A DNA stretch of 64,000 nt from Phytoseiulus persimilis. Taxonomy: Eukaryota; Arthropoda; Arachnida; Mesostigmata; Phytoseiidae. Shown here in pieces: positions 1 to 9,539 of the stretch (positions are counted from its first letter, which is position 1; each line of letters starts with the position of its first letter). The translations under genes were made by a program, and so were the position numbers. The stretch is taken from assembly GCA_037576195.1 (NCBI GenBank), contig CM075103.1:33812723-33876722 (forward strand), in the 5' to 3' direction. The notes under the pieces were generated by a model. That model was not told the DNA's origin. It searched no databases and saw only the letters and a program-made list of their open reading frames with translations.

Positions 1-1145
1 GGGCTGAGTATACCACTACCGCGCTCTTTGCGGGGTTGAATGTCAGCTCATTCTCGTCTCCATATTTCGTCGTGGCTTCCAGGAGCTTTCCCATTTCCTG
101 GTAATTCCTGGCCATGAGAACAATATCCTCCGCGAACAGGAGACCGGGTATACAGGAAAAGGTTCTTACCCTTGTATTCCACGTCCATTTGTCCGTCTTG
201 ACTCTGAAACCGACTCCTTGTTTTTGCAGTTTGGTCTCGAGGTCCCAGATATACAGCATGAAGAGGAGACATGACAGAGGACACCCTTGGCGGAGCCCCC
301 GGTTGGTATCTATCCACCTTGAGCTAACATTGTTGTAGTTCAAGTTAGCTCTGTTGTGCGTGTATAGTTTCTGGACTATTTCAATCATACCTCTGTCCAT
401 GCCGATGGTATGGAGTTTTTCCCACAGTCTCTGCCTATTCACTCGGTCATAGGCGGCTGTGCAATCAAGATAAACGCATATTAGTCCTGTTTTATCGTTT
501 CTGGACATTCCGATCGCCGAGGCGAGGATGAAGATATTGTCGTCACCTCTTCTGCCTGTTCGAAATCCGTTCTGCATTTCTCCCAGTATCCCTTCGTCTT
601 CTATCCAGGTCTGCATCTTTTTCCCAAGTATTTTGGTGAAGAAGCGGTACAGCACGGCTGAGATGGTAATTGGCCGATATGTGGATAGGTCGCCCGGTTT
701 TGAGTTTGTCTTTTCTAACATCACGGCCTTACCGTTTCTCCAGTCCGCTGGTATTTCCTCTCCTCCCCTCAGTATGCGGTTGAAGAGATCTGCGATGTAT
801 CCCGTTCCAACATCAGTGAGTTGCTTTAGGATCTTCGCTGGGATTCGGTCTAGGCCAGTGCTCGTCTTGGCGTGCATCTGGTTCAGAATCCGGATGATTT
901 CGTCAGTGCTCATTTCCAAGCCGGTGGGGGTGGTTATTTTAACCGACTCCTTCACCTCTTGGTTTTCCCGCCTACCGTACAGTTTTTGTTCTGCTACTGT
1001 AGTTAGGAAGTCTTCTAGGTCCCCTGTAGGGACTTTTTCCCCTTCAGAGTTCCTTACGTCTGCTATGCGGCGATGTCTGTTTTGGGATCGCCGAATGTAT
1101 TGCCAGAATTTTTTGCGCGCATGTTACGTGGGGCAGAGAGGATCT
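1..1145 (-). pseudogene. LINE ORF2 reverse transcriptase part, runs off the window edge
   Basis: On the minus strand one frame stays open from about 1145 to base 1 and reads as a non-LTR reverse transcriptase. Entering from its N-terminal side I see FWQYIRR, then a KTSTGLDRIPAKIL block (RT domain 0/1), GEMQNGFRTGRRGDDN, motif A YLDCTAAYDRV, motif B GLRQGCPLSCLLF, and motif C as LLFAEDIVLMA. The usual (F/Y)ADD box is FAED, so the first catalytic Asp is Glu, which should impair catalysis. The end TFNPAKSAVVVYSA is typical of the sequence after motif C. It probably belongs to the same element as the endonuclease at 1819-3072 and ORF1 at 3163-4614, but an inverted duplication (1168-2040) separates them. 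The clade is uncertain. Confidence 0.85.
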
Positions 1146-1167
1146 CTGACTGGGCCCGTCTGTCGCG

Positions 1168-2040
1168 GGGTATAGGAACTTTGCGCGCAGTGTTTACTAT
1201 ATGAACGCATTTTCAGAGAGAGCGGCCTCCGCCAGCTTGGCGGTCTGCACGGGAACGCTGAGAGCTATTGCTGGGAGACCGCGACGACAGCGGGGAGCCT
1301 AGCGGAGCTACCGAGCATTTCAAGCAAGATCCAGGCGCGGAACAGCGAGGAGAGCTGGGATGGTTCGCCGGGGAATGATGAAATTTCCAAAGATTCCAAG
1401 GTTTACACATGATCCATCGTCAACAATGTCAGTTCAGATGGCGAGGAGTCGATACGCAAGGTGAACGGCAGAACATTGAGCCAGGCTCAATACAAGGAGA
1501 TGAAGTCCACAGCGAGAGGCATTGAGTGATTCCTATCTCGGACAGGACACAGTGTGATGAAACTCCACGGAACCTCTGGTCTTCGGCGGTTGAAGACCGA
1601 AGAACTCCGTGGCCGTGAGGCTTCCTCGGCACTGAAGCGGATGCGCCATGTGCAGAGTAATGACTCAGTCGGTTTTTCGCGTCTATCTCGGAAACGTTCG
1701 CTTCCTGGACGGAAAGTGTCTTGGTTGAACTCTCCCGGAATTCGAAAATGCGTGTCATACACGGCGTACCGACCCCTGATCATCTTCTTCCTCTGAGATC
1801 TAGAGCCGAACCTCCTCATTACCAACCCTCATCCCTAGTGAAAGTACACGGATTCTCAATTGTGTTTCGCGCCTGGATCGTGCTTGAAATGCTCGGTAGC
1901 TCCGCTAGGCTCCCCGCTGTCGTCGCGGTCTCCCAGCAACAGCTCTCACCGTGCCAGTAGCAGACCGCCAAGCTGGCGGAGGCCGCTCTCTCTGAAAATG
2001 CGTTCATATAGTGAACACTGCGGGCAAAGTTCCTATACCC
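1168..2040. repeat. Inverted duplication inside the LINE (arms 1168-1344 and 1863-2040)
   Basis: About 177 bp starting GGGTATAGGAACTTTGC on the plus strand at 1168 recurs as its reverse complement at 1863-2040, with only scattered mismatches. The spacer is about 518 bp. The right arm is the end of the endonuclease reading frame on the minus strand. In the left arm the homologous frame runs on the plus strand and continues, with one stop, to about 1530. The arrangement is a fold-back rearrangement of the retrotransposon. It may have arisen through twin priming with template switching or through later recombination; the sequence does not decide. Confidence 0.85.
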
Positions 2041-3072
2041 TCTGTCGCGATCCGCCAGCTCTCTCTGGACCTCCTCTCTTACGGCTTGTTGTGCTTCTCT
2101 GACTTCCAGCTCTATTTCGGCTGTCGGTAGATTCAGCCGACGCCGTCGTCTCAATTCTCGATTCTTTTGTTTACGAATCGACTGTAGTGTTGATATTTCG
2201 GGAGAGCGGGCCATAGTACAATGGGAGATCTGTGTCTCTCGGCTGTATTGGTCCATCTTCTCCGTCAGGGTTCTTCGAAGAGTTTCGTAGTTAGCTTTGT
2301 TTTCAGCTCCCTCTCTTTCTAGGATGGTTTCAGACTCGGATACGATTTTCTTCGTGTCCATCGTCCGTACCGTTTTCCTCGTTTCTTTCATGTGAACTGC
2401 CGTCTTGCATTCCACAGTGAGAAGGTTGTGATCGCTTAGGTCAGTGATCTCCCTTGCTTCGTCTATTCTTAGATATTCTACGACCTCGTATGCCTTCGCA
2501 TTGACCAGTATTAGGTCGATCGCTGAGTCTCCCCTCGTGAATCGCCCAACACATTTCTCTGTACGATTCAGGATTGTTAAACCGTGGTCAACTGCAAACG
2601 ATTCGAGTAGTTTTCCCCGAGGGTTTGTTTTTCCGTCCAGCTCAACGAGGTGCGAGTTTGCATCCCCACCCATTATGAGGTGGAGGCTAGGGTCGCAATT
2701 ACTTCTAATGAACTCGCTCACCGATTCGAAGAATCTCTTGTCTTGCTTGATGAGCCCGTGCGCTATGTAGAAGGATACGACCACCCATTTTTGGTTGCCC
2801 AGCATCATAGCTTGTGCCAGCCAGTCTGTGCCCTTCGTTGTCCAGAGTATTTCCATATCTGATCTGGTCAGAATGCCGACTCCACCATTGGACCGTCTAT
2901 GACTGAGTCCTTTTCTATTGCTTAAGATAAAGTTGTATCCTTGTATTGGGGGACAGCTTTCCTCGTTCATTAATCGAGTTTCCGACACGAGCATGATGCT
3001 CGCGTTCAATTTCATCAGGACGTCGCGTTCCAGAAGAGCCCATTTGCTAGCATTAGATTTAGTACCATTCAT
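1819..3072 (-). CDS. LINE ORF2 N-terminal part: APE-type endonuclease
   Basis: The frame opens with ATG at 3072 and encodes 417 residues. It has the apurinic-like endonuclease signature of non-LTR retrotransposons: LVSETRLMNE (metal-binding Glu) near residue 30, GGVGILTRSD, VVSFYIAHG, IMGGDANSHL near residue 135, and the SDHNLLTVE catalytic Asp-His pair near residue 215. Its role would be to nick the target for target-primed reverse transcription. After residue 330 comes the basic linker normally leading into the RT domain, but the frame ends where the inverted duplication begins. ORF1 ends 90 bp upstream on the same strand. The product is therefore an endonuclease without its RT, and the copy is dead as it stands. 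Confidence 0.85.
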   Translation of the reverse strand: MNGTKSNASKWALLERDVLMKLNASIMLVSETRLMNEESCPPIQGYNFILSNRKGLSHRRSNGGVGILTRSDMEILWTTKGTDWLAQAMMLGNQKWVVVSFYIAHGLIKQDKRFFESVSEFIRSNCDPSLHLIMGGDANSHLVELDGKTNPRGKLLESFAVDHGLTILNRTEKCVGRFTRGDSAIDLILVNAKAYEVVEYLRIDEAREITDLSDHNLLTVECKTAVHMKETRKTVRTMDTKKIVSESETILEREGAENKANYETLRRTLTEKMDQYSRETQISHCTMARSPEISTLQSIRKQKNRELRRRRRLNLPTAEIELEVREAQQAVREEVQRELADRDRGYRNFARSVHYMNAFSERAASASLAVCYWHGESCCWETATTAGSLAELPSISSTIQARNTIENPCTFTRDEGW

Positions 3073-3162
3073 ATTGATTGCACAAAAAATAATTTTATTC
3101 AGGGTTTTGGCGTTGTTGCTTCGTTTCCCCCTACTCTTCCGTTTCCGACGCCCCGAGACTTG

Positions 3163-4614
3163 TCACTTCGCATTGTGTTTCGCGAAGTTGGCTGGGTTAC
3201 TCGAAGGGTTATTCCTTCTTTCGCCACCTCGTTCTTGGTCTTCGCGGCCGCGAGGTTGTCCCCTTGGCCGGGCTCCTCCCGGGTGATGGAAGCCTCCCGC
3301 TGGGTTTCTTCCCTGCGGTTGGCCCGCGTGGTGCGGCCCACGCTGATGGAATTCTTGGGGGCCCCTTCCCCGCTTCGGGTCGGGGTGCTCCCTCGGGCTG
3401 GTGAGGTACCTCTTCCTGTCCCTCGATTCCGTTCCACTGCTATGGGGTTGTACCCCAGATCCCGCTGCCGCGTCTCTTGGGCACTTGCAACGGGCGCAGG
3501 TCTCGGTGTTTGTTTTGTCGAGCTCCTTAAGTGTTTTTTTAAGGTCCTCTTTTTTTGCGTCGATAAGCTGTTGGACTTCTTTCTTTTTTCTGTCCCTCTC
3601 AGCCAGGTTAGCCACGAACTCATCTCGTTTTTTTGAAATCTCGTCCATGTCTTGGTCAGTAAGTCGGAGCATAGATGTTATCTGGCTCCGGAACCATGTG
3701 TACAATGTGTTTAGTACCGGTTCCCCATACTGTACCTCTAGGAGGTCGCCCTCCGTGTTGGTCAGGTTTCGCTCGTCTCCTGATAGGATTCTGAGATCGA
3801 ATACCTGGATTTGTGCATTCTTGACTTCTGGCGAGGAGAGTATCGCCGTGTTCACAGCCGTGGTGCTGGAGACCTTTGTTGGTTCCACTAGGGTGCACCA
3901 CGTTACCGAGAGTACCCCTGGCTTTGCTTTTAGCTCCACCAGAGGCTTGATGATTCTGGCCGCGATGTCTTCGACCGTGCAGGGTGTATCACCCGTCATC
4001 GCCGCGACCACCTCGGCTCTCCCCGCATGACAAATGATGTGTGTCTTCATCTGCGGGTTGTTCTCTAAGAATGTGGCGACGCCTGCAAGAGTCTCCAGGA
4101 TCGTTAGCCTTTTTCGGCATACAGATTCACCGAAAGTTACTTGCCCGGCGAAATTCGTGTAGAGATCGATCTCAGGCTTTCCTCTCCTCAGCTTGCGAAT
4201 CCCTTTGTCCGCGTGAAGTATTATACACGGGTTCCGGGTAAGCTCTGCTGGTAGTGATATCTCGAGATTGATGCCCCTAATCGCCTGTGCGGTTTCAGCC
4301 GCGTCGATCTCTACCCGTTTTTCGTTGAGGAGCTTTTTTGTTTCCTCGAGTTCTTCCTGAACAGTCAGGTAGGAGATTCTGAGCTCTTCGAGTTGTGTGT
4401 TTAACTCTGATATTTGAGCTTGAGCGGACCGAATGTCTCCCTGCAAACTGTCCGCTTCCATCGAATATGTCATGGCGTTTTCATCGGCTACTAGCTTGGA
4501 CCTAACCAGTTCTTCGGTTCTGGCTCTCATTTCGGCGAACACACAGCACCTGTTTGTGGTCGCACGGGTTTTTTCGGCTTCCACGGCGCACGTGTTACAC
4601 ACCGGAATACTCAT
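3163..4614 (-). CDS. LINE ORF1 protein (coiled coil, central conserved domain, basic tail)
   Basis: The first ATG (4614) starts a protein of about 483 residues; the frame itself is open a little further upstream. N-terminal Cys pairs (VCNTCAVEAEK, CCVFAEMRA) precede a heptad-rich helical stretch of about 90 residues, a likely coiled coil for trimerisation. The middle contains HIICHAGRAEVVAAM and, about 40 residues later, KPGVLSVTWCTLVEP. This strand-turn pattern is reminiscent of the SGNH/esterase-like domain in CR1-group ORF1 proteins, but that is inference. A second helical segment and a basic tail with CARCKCP follow, suited to RNA binding. The same conserved block occurs in the pseudogene at 49.2-50.6 kb. 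The frame is undisrupted, unlike ORF2. Confidence 0.75.
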   Translation of the reverse strand: MSIPVCNTCAVEAEKTRATTNRCCVFAEMRARTEELVRSKLVADENAMTYSMEADSLQGDIRSAQAQISELNTQLEELRISYLTVQEELEETKKLLNEKRVEIDAAETAQAIRGINLEISLPAELTRNPCIILHADKGIRKLRRGKPEIDLYTNFAGQVTFGESVCRKRLTILETLAGVATFLENNPQMKTHIICHAGRAEVVAAMTGDTPCTVEDIAARIIKPLVELKAKPGVLSVTWCTLVEPTKVSSTTAVNTAILSSPEVKNAQIQVFDLRILSGDERNLTNTEGDLLEVQYGEPVLNTLYTWFRSQITSMLRLTDQDMDEISKKRDEFVANLAERDRKKKEVQQLIDAKKEDLKKTLKELDKTNTETCARCKCPRDAAAGSGVQPHSSGTESRDRKRYLTSPREHPDPKRGRGPQEFHQRGPHHAGQPQGRNPAGGFHHPGGARPRGQPRGREDQERGGERRNNPSSNPANFAKHNAK

Positions 4615-5690
4615 CTTTGAAGATTTTTCCTTCGCTGACGAGTTTGGACACAAATCGATGTAACCTAGGGTGCGTCCACAGTTGTTTTATCCTCTTGACG
4701 ACGACAAACACTTCGCAGGACACGAAAAAAACCGGAAAAATGCAATTTTTCCCTCCAGCACTGCGAGCGATGTTGTTCACACGCTAGCAGACGACGTTGT
4801 TGTCTTTTCTTACCGAGCATTTATCGGGCACGGGCTGCTGCCCCACGCGCCACCAACTGCGCGTCTGGGAATCCCTCAATGCTGCCTCCCTTCATTTCAA
4901 GAATCTCGAGAGAGTCAAGATCTTCGTGTCTCGTTTCGAAGACATAGCGGCCGAAATATTGACCTTATGGACTCTTGCTCAAGATGCAGAGCTCCAAAAT
5001 CGATTCGGAGCAGTTTCGGTAATTTTTGATTCCTGGAATCCATCTTACTTCCGATCAAGAACCAAATGAGGGCAGATCTCCCCGCCTGATTGGAGCAAAT
5101 TTTCTCGAAAAGCCCCGATTCCACTTGACTCTCGACTCTTCCGTCATGCACTCTCCCGCAATGCCGGAATCGAGAGATTTTTTTCTCCGTTGGAAAACAT
5201 CCCCACGGATAATCTGACCTTCTCGTCAGATCAGCATGATGCGAGGTGACATTTACTAATCAAAATCAGGGAAAGAACATCGTCCGTGAAGAGATTCTCG
5301 CTTCACGGTGTCTCTGTCGCCTGAACAGAAGTCAAATATGCTGTTTCCCTTTCGACAACTTGAAACAATGGAGAATATTCATCGATCGCTCCATCAGCAG
5401 CTCTGTCTGTATGACAACGGAATCGCCCTGCTTCCATACATATATGACTGCCCGAAATCCCAGCTAATAAAACTCATCGTGTCCTGAAACGGCATGCTCA
5501 AATCGCGAAAATAACGGATGTCCGCTTCCAATGTCCGTTTCTGCCTCGGATGTTCGCCGGACACGTGTCCGCTCTTTTGCGGAAAAAATGTCCGCTCATA
5601 TGGCGTCCCTAGTCATCGCAGATCTGTCGTTGTAAGATCGACAAGTAAATCCAGGATCTCTCCCCGATCGAGAGCGCTCGAAGAAGGGGA
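4615..5690. other. No gene seen; LINE 5' flank and unassigned sequence
   Basis: The first few hundred bases probably include the 5' UTR of the minus-strand LINE. The remainder has only short ORFs without recognisable motifs. Between about 5516 and 5600 the word TGTCCGCT and near variants recur four or five times with irregular spacing, a minor short-repeat cluster. I see no promoter or RNA gene that I would defend. Confidence 0.4.
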
Positions 5691-7310
5691 ATGACAGCCA
5701 AGGAACCGCAAAACTTCCAACCCGTCACGACGGCTGAAGTTCAAAGAGCAGCAGTGAGAAGGGTGAACAGAAGAGCCCCCGGTCCGGACGGCATCCCCTC
5801 GGAGACACTCAAAATACTGATGACAATATGGCCGAAGATCTTTGCAGGAATAATGGACCAAATCCTCTACAGTGACATCTTTCCAGATACAGGGAAGCGG
5901 GAAACCAGGGAAACAGAGCCCTCCTCGACATTTGAGCCGAGGGAGCAGAGAGCATTATCAATCACAGACTGCAGCAGGAGCTGGAGAAGGGGGGCAACTT
6001 CGAGGTCCAAAATGGCTTCAGAGCAAAACGATCCACTCTCCAAGCCATCCAGAAAGTTTCGAGACTGGCCGTGGAAAAGATGAGCAAACCCTGGCGGAGA
6101 AGACAACGCATAACATAGATCCCCCTAGACGTGACTTGGGGGGCATCTTCATTAGCTTGAAGAGAAGAAGCGTCTCTGGATATATTCGCGGAATTCTCGA
6201 GTTCCACTACAGAGCCGATGGATCACCGATGTAGAGGGAGACCGCCTGGAATGACGGCGGGGGTTTCGCACGGATCCGTCCTAGATCCCACCTTGTGGCA
6301 TGTCGCCTTTGAAAATGTCCTCGAGATTAAACTCCCAGAGGGAGCCTCGACGATTTCAAACGCAGACGATCTGGCATTGGTGTTCAAGGCCGAAACTCTT
6401 GAGGCACCAGAGTAGACAACACGGGACTCCCTTGAGATAATCGTTCTCTGGATGAAGGACAATAAACTATCCTGGCCCCCAGAAGACTGAAGCAGTGATG
6501 TTCTTCAGGAGTAGAAAAGACAGAAACCCGAGACCGAAGATCATGAATCACACAATTTAGATACAATCCCCCGCAGGAGACATCGGAATCCACATCGTTC
6601 TCACATATCAAGATCGTGACCGAAAATGCAATGGAAACAGCAACAAACATCGCGAGGATTCCCCCAAGAACCTGTGACGCAACCGAAACTCAAAAAGAAC
6701 AGAGAATCGCCGGAGTAGGAACAGAGGATTTCGGCTATACGGCATACCGTAGCACGTCAACGCAGACCCTCTCCTTGTCCTCGCCAGAATGGTTCCCCGG
6801 TCCCTGCTTTCGAGCGAGGGAGCCGAACTTTGCGCACGATGTAATGTGGAGATGGACGGGAGCGTCGAGGAAGACGAGGACGAAGGCAGAGTGAGTCCAT
6901 AGATAGGAGCCAACAAGCTTCAAAACTGACAGCACACGTGAGACACGACCGATAAAGACCGTTGGACCTACTCATGCATCCTAAGTATTGGCGACTGGTG
7001 ACTTCGGCTACCTATCCTATCACCCAACACAAACGCCGATGAACCATGGAAATTTCTAGAATTATGGGCAGCGCATGGAAGAGATGACTCGGGAAACAGG
7101 CACCGAATCAGTTCTGGCAGCAGCTCAAAGCAAACGACATCCCAGACCTAATCAGACAGATAATGAGTACCCAAAAAGATTAGAAGAAAATCTCGCGCAA
7201 AGTAGAACGCATCGTGAAGAAGAAAGAATGGCGGGCCACACCCTCTGCCCCCGGACCCGAACGATGAGTCAAGCATGTCCCTCCTAGCCCACAATTAAAC
7301 TTAAACAATT
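5691..7310 (+). pseudogene. Decayed R1-like LINE pol, RT to C-terminal end
   Basis: The plus strand holds pieces of one reverse transcriptase in shifting frames. RRAPGPDGIPSETLKIL (domain 0/1) is near 5765, EVQNGFRAKRSTLQAI near 6015, GYIRGILEF near 6180, AGVSHGSVLDPTLW (motif B) near 6255, and motif C as SNADDLALVF near 6355 (YADD to NADD). WMKDNKLS and KTEAVMFF follow. Further on, ELCARCNVEMDGS resembles the start of the C-terminal Cys cluster, then QFWQQLKANDIPDLIRQIM. An A-rich stretch near 7290-7316 may mark the 3' end. The motif B/C wording is that of R1-group elements. Many stops and frameshifts make it a pseudogene. Everything from 5854 on is shared with copy C. Confidence 0.75.
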
Positions 7311-7749
7311 AAAAAAGCTCTCCGTTTGCTGGAAGTAATATATAACGGAAGACCCACCTCCCGCGTTCGGGCAGCAGAGCAGCGGAGGGAGTGGGTTTTC
7401 CAGGGTTTTGTGGATGGTTTCCCGTTTCCGATATCCGGGTGAAGGATCCCCTCCCGCCTTTGGAAAAGAGGATCGACCGACGCAGAAAAGGTTTTTCTTG
7501 GCCGTGGGAATGCAATCCGGAGTGCTTCTCGATCGCTGGAAACGTACAGTGGATGCTGAACGGAAGAAGCGGACCGACAGGAGGCTGCGCCAGTCAGATG
7601 AGCCGTCGAAAGTATCGTCTGACCACGGTGGGATCGGATAATCCTGCGCGAACAACTTGGCGCGAACGTTCACGCTGCCGATTTCACCCATCACGACACT
7701 CATTCTCTGTGTCACCATGTTCCATATCGTGTCAGTGTTACGAATTCAC

Positions 7750-8540
7750 TCCAAGTTTATGATCTCTCCCTGGGCGTCGCGGGTTCGATGCCCGCCGCAC
7801 GCGAACATCCCCGGCTGTTGTAATGCTTCGTTTCGGACTCCGAGATGGACAACGATTCCGAAAGCGACAGTGAGCCCATGTCGCTTTGTGCCACGGGCAG
7901 TGCGTCGCCGAGCTCAAACGAGCCAAAAGTTCTGGTGGCCACCCGTGTTTCCGATGCGAGTATGCGTCTTTGAATGATTTTGTCTAATTGAATAAACCAT
8001 GTGAATTACCAGTTTCGTTACAATACATGTGTCCTGATGTGTTTCCATGATGAATCAGACGGTCCGCCGCCGCCAGCTCTTGACTCGCTTCCCATGAATA
8101 AATCGGTAGTTTAGATTTCAGGCTCTTGGGCGGCACTTCGTATGAGGCGCTGCAGCCCTCACTCCCAACAGTCATGTGAATGCCTGACCCTGATACAAAC
8201 CCTGAGGAAATGAGAGGATTTATCGGGGACATAGTATACATGGGCCTTATAGCATATCCTAGTATTGAGCTTCATTGAAGCACGAGCTGTATCTATAAGA
8301 TCCACGTAGTGTTTCGACGCATGAGCCGGATTGGGTTCCAATCACTGCTTCGGTTCGCGCACTTTTCGAGTGATGACGAGGGAGGAAAAGTTGCCAGATC
8401 TAGCAATTTCATCAAGATTCAGAACATGCCGGAGGGAAAATTTTGCGAAGTTTTCAAGCCTGGCGAGAAACTCACGATCGATGAGACTATGATCCTACTC
8501 AGTGGTCGACTTCCGTTGAAAATTTGTAACACTGACGGAA
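7750..8540 (+). pseudogene. piggyBac-like transposase fragment 1 (copy A)
   Basis: The first part repeats the end of the acidic ORF found at 21036-21431 (DSDSEPM then CATGSASPSSNE), followed by an AATAAA signal at 7991. From about 8170 the plus strand reads PDTNPEEMRGFIGDIVYMG, SRIGFQSLLRFAHFSS, then KPGEKLTIDETMILLSGRLP. The last is the piggyBac (DDE_Tnp_1_7) block with the first catalytic Asp in IDET. The sequence then switches abruptly to a minus-strand LINE tail, so the rest of the catalytic domain is missing. This fragment keeps exactly the catalytic piece deleted from the copies at 21.7 and 48.1 kb. Upstream, 7311-7750 has no recognised coding content. Confidence 0.75.
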
Positions 8541-9480
8541 ACACCTTTATGTATCATACAATCAGCATCTGGGATTCCTTCGCATTCGAGAAGCACATGT
8601 TCCATAGTTTCGTCCTCCTCTCCGCAACGTTGACAGGTCGCTTCGTGTAACTGTTCGTGTAAATTGGCCTGTTTTCCGTAGTCTGTGGACATCCCGCTCT
8701 GGCATTCGCGAGCAGTCGACCGCCCCTACTATGTGTGCGATAATTCCTCGTTCTTTTTTGAAATTACGATATTGGTCAAGAGTTTCTTTTCCGACGAACC
8801 CTTCCACCATTCCTTATCGAGCTCATTGCTCAGCGTATCCACATATTTCTAGTAGCTTCTGAGACCCATCCTTGCCTCGCTTGTTGATAGTTCTTTCAAC
8901 TCCTTGCATTCGAATCGTTTCTTGACCTGTTTAATTCTTTCCTTCGACGATGTTTCTGTCCTTGTGATCTCCGCCATGCTATAATTTTGCTTCTGGCCCC
9001 TGGCTTCATTCATTCCACTCAGTCTGGCAGAACCTATGAGTTTCGCTTTCGTTCCGCGTGTCTCGGAGGATTACCATCCTAGTTCTCCGTCTATTGAATC
9101 TCCGCGGCTCCGCGTGCATTTGTCTGATCACTCTCCCCTCATTTTTCCCTGTACTTGGAGGTGTTGTTTCTTGTTACGCGGGTTGATTCCTAGGTTTTCT
9201 TATTGGTCGAGTTCTGGTATCAGTTGGATCTCTATTCGGAGTGTTGCCTCTGAGTTCGAGTCTATTACTTTTGCAAATTCTACAAGCGCGCTCTTATCGA
9301 CGTTGAATCGGAGTCCCATTCCTCCTCCTAATTCCGATACAATCTACAGTAGCTTCTCTATATTTTTCATGGATAGTGCCATCAGCAAATAATAGGCCAC
9401 TTATATTCAGGTGTCTAGGTTGTTGTAGGTCAAAGATATTCCCCCTCGTCCTGACCTTGAATCAAGCTCTTGCTCGCTCC
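8495..9480 (-). pseudogene. LINE tail: end of RT and C-terminal zinc knuckle
   Basis: Reading the minus strand from 9480 I see NIFDLQQPRHLNISG leading to LLFADG (a damaged FADD motif C), then GMGLRFNVDKSALVEFAK, the usual sequence after motif C. The C-terminal end carries CQRCGEEDETMEHVLLEC, the CCHC-type knuckle found at the end of many LINE proteins. Several frame changes and stops separate the pieces. The same fragment is in copy C (56947-57840), and a 190-bp remnant is in copy B (40552-40745). Confidence 0.7.
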
Positions 9481-9539
9481 AACCTTTTTTTCCATTCGGA
9501 TTTTATTGATGAAGTTTTCTGAAGTTTCGTTGTTCGTCG

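Noticed and set aside
528-1175. A 215-codon plus-strand ORF.
   Set aside because: It is the antisense shadow of the LINE reverse transcriptase, whose motifs are clear on the minus strand.
7770-7800. GGGTTCGATGCCCGC, which resembles a polymerase III B box or tRNA T-arm.
   Set aside because: No A box or tRNA-like body lies upstream, and copy C has GGAGTCGATGCCC at the same place, so it is not conserved as a promoter.
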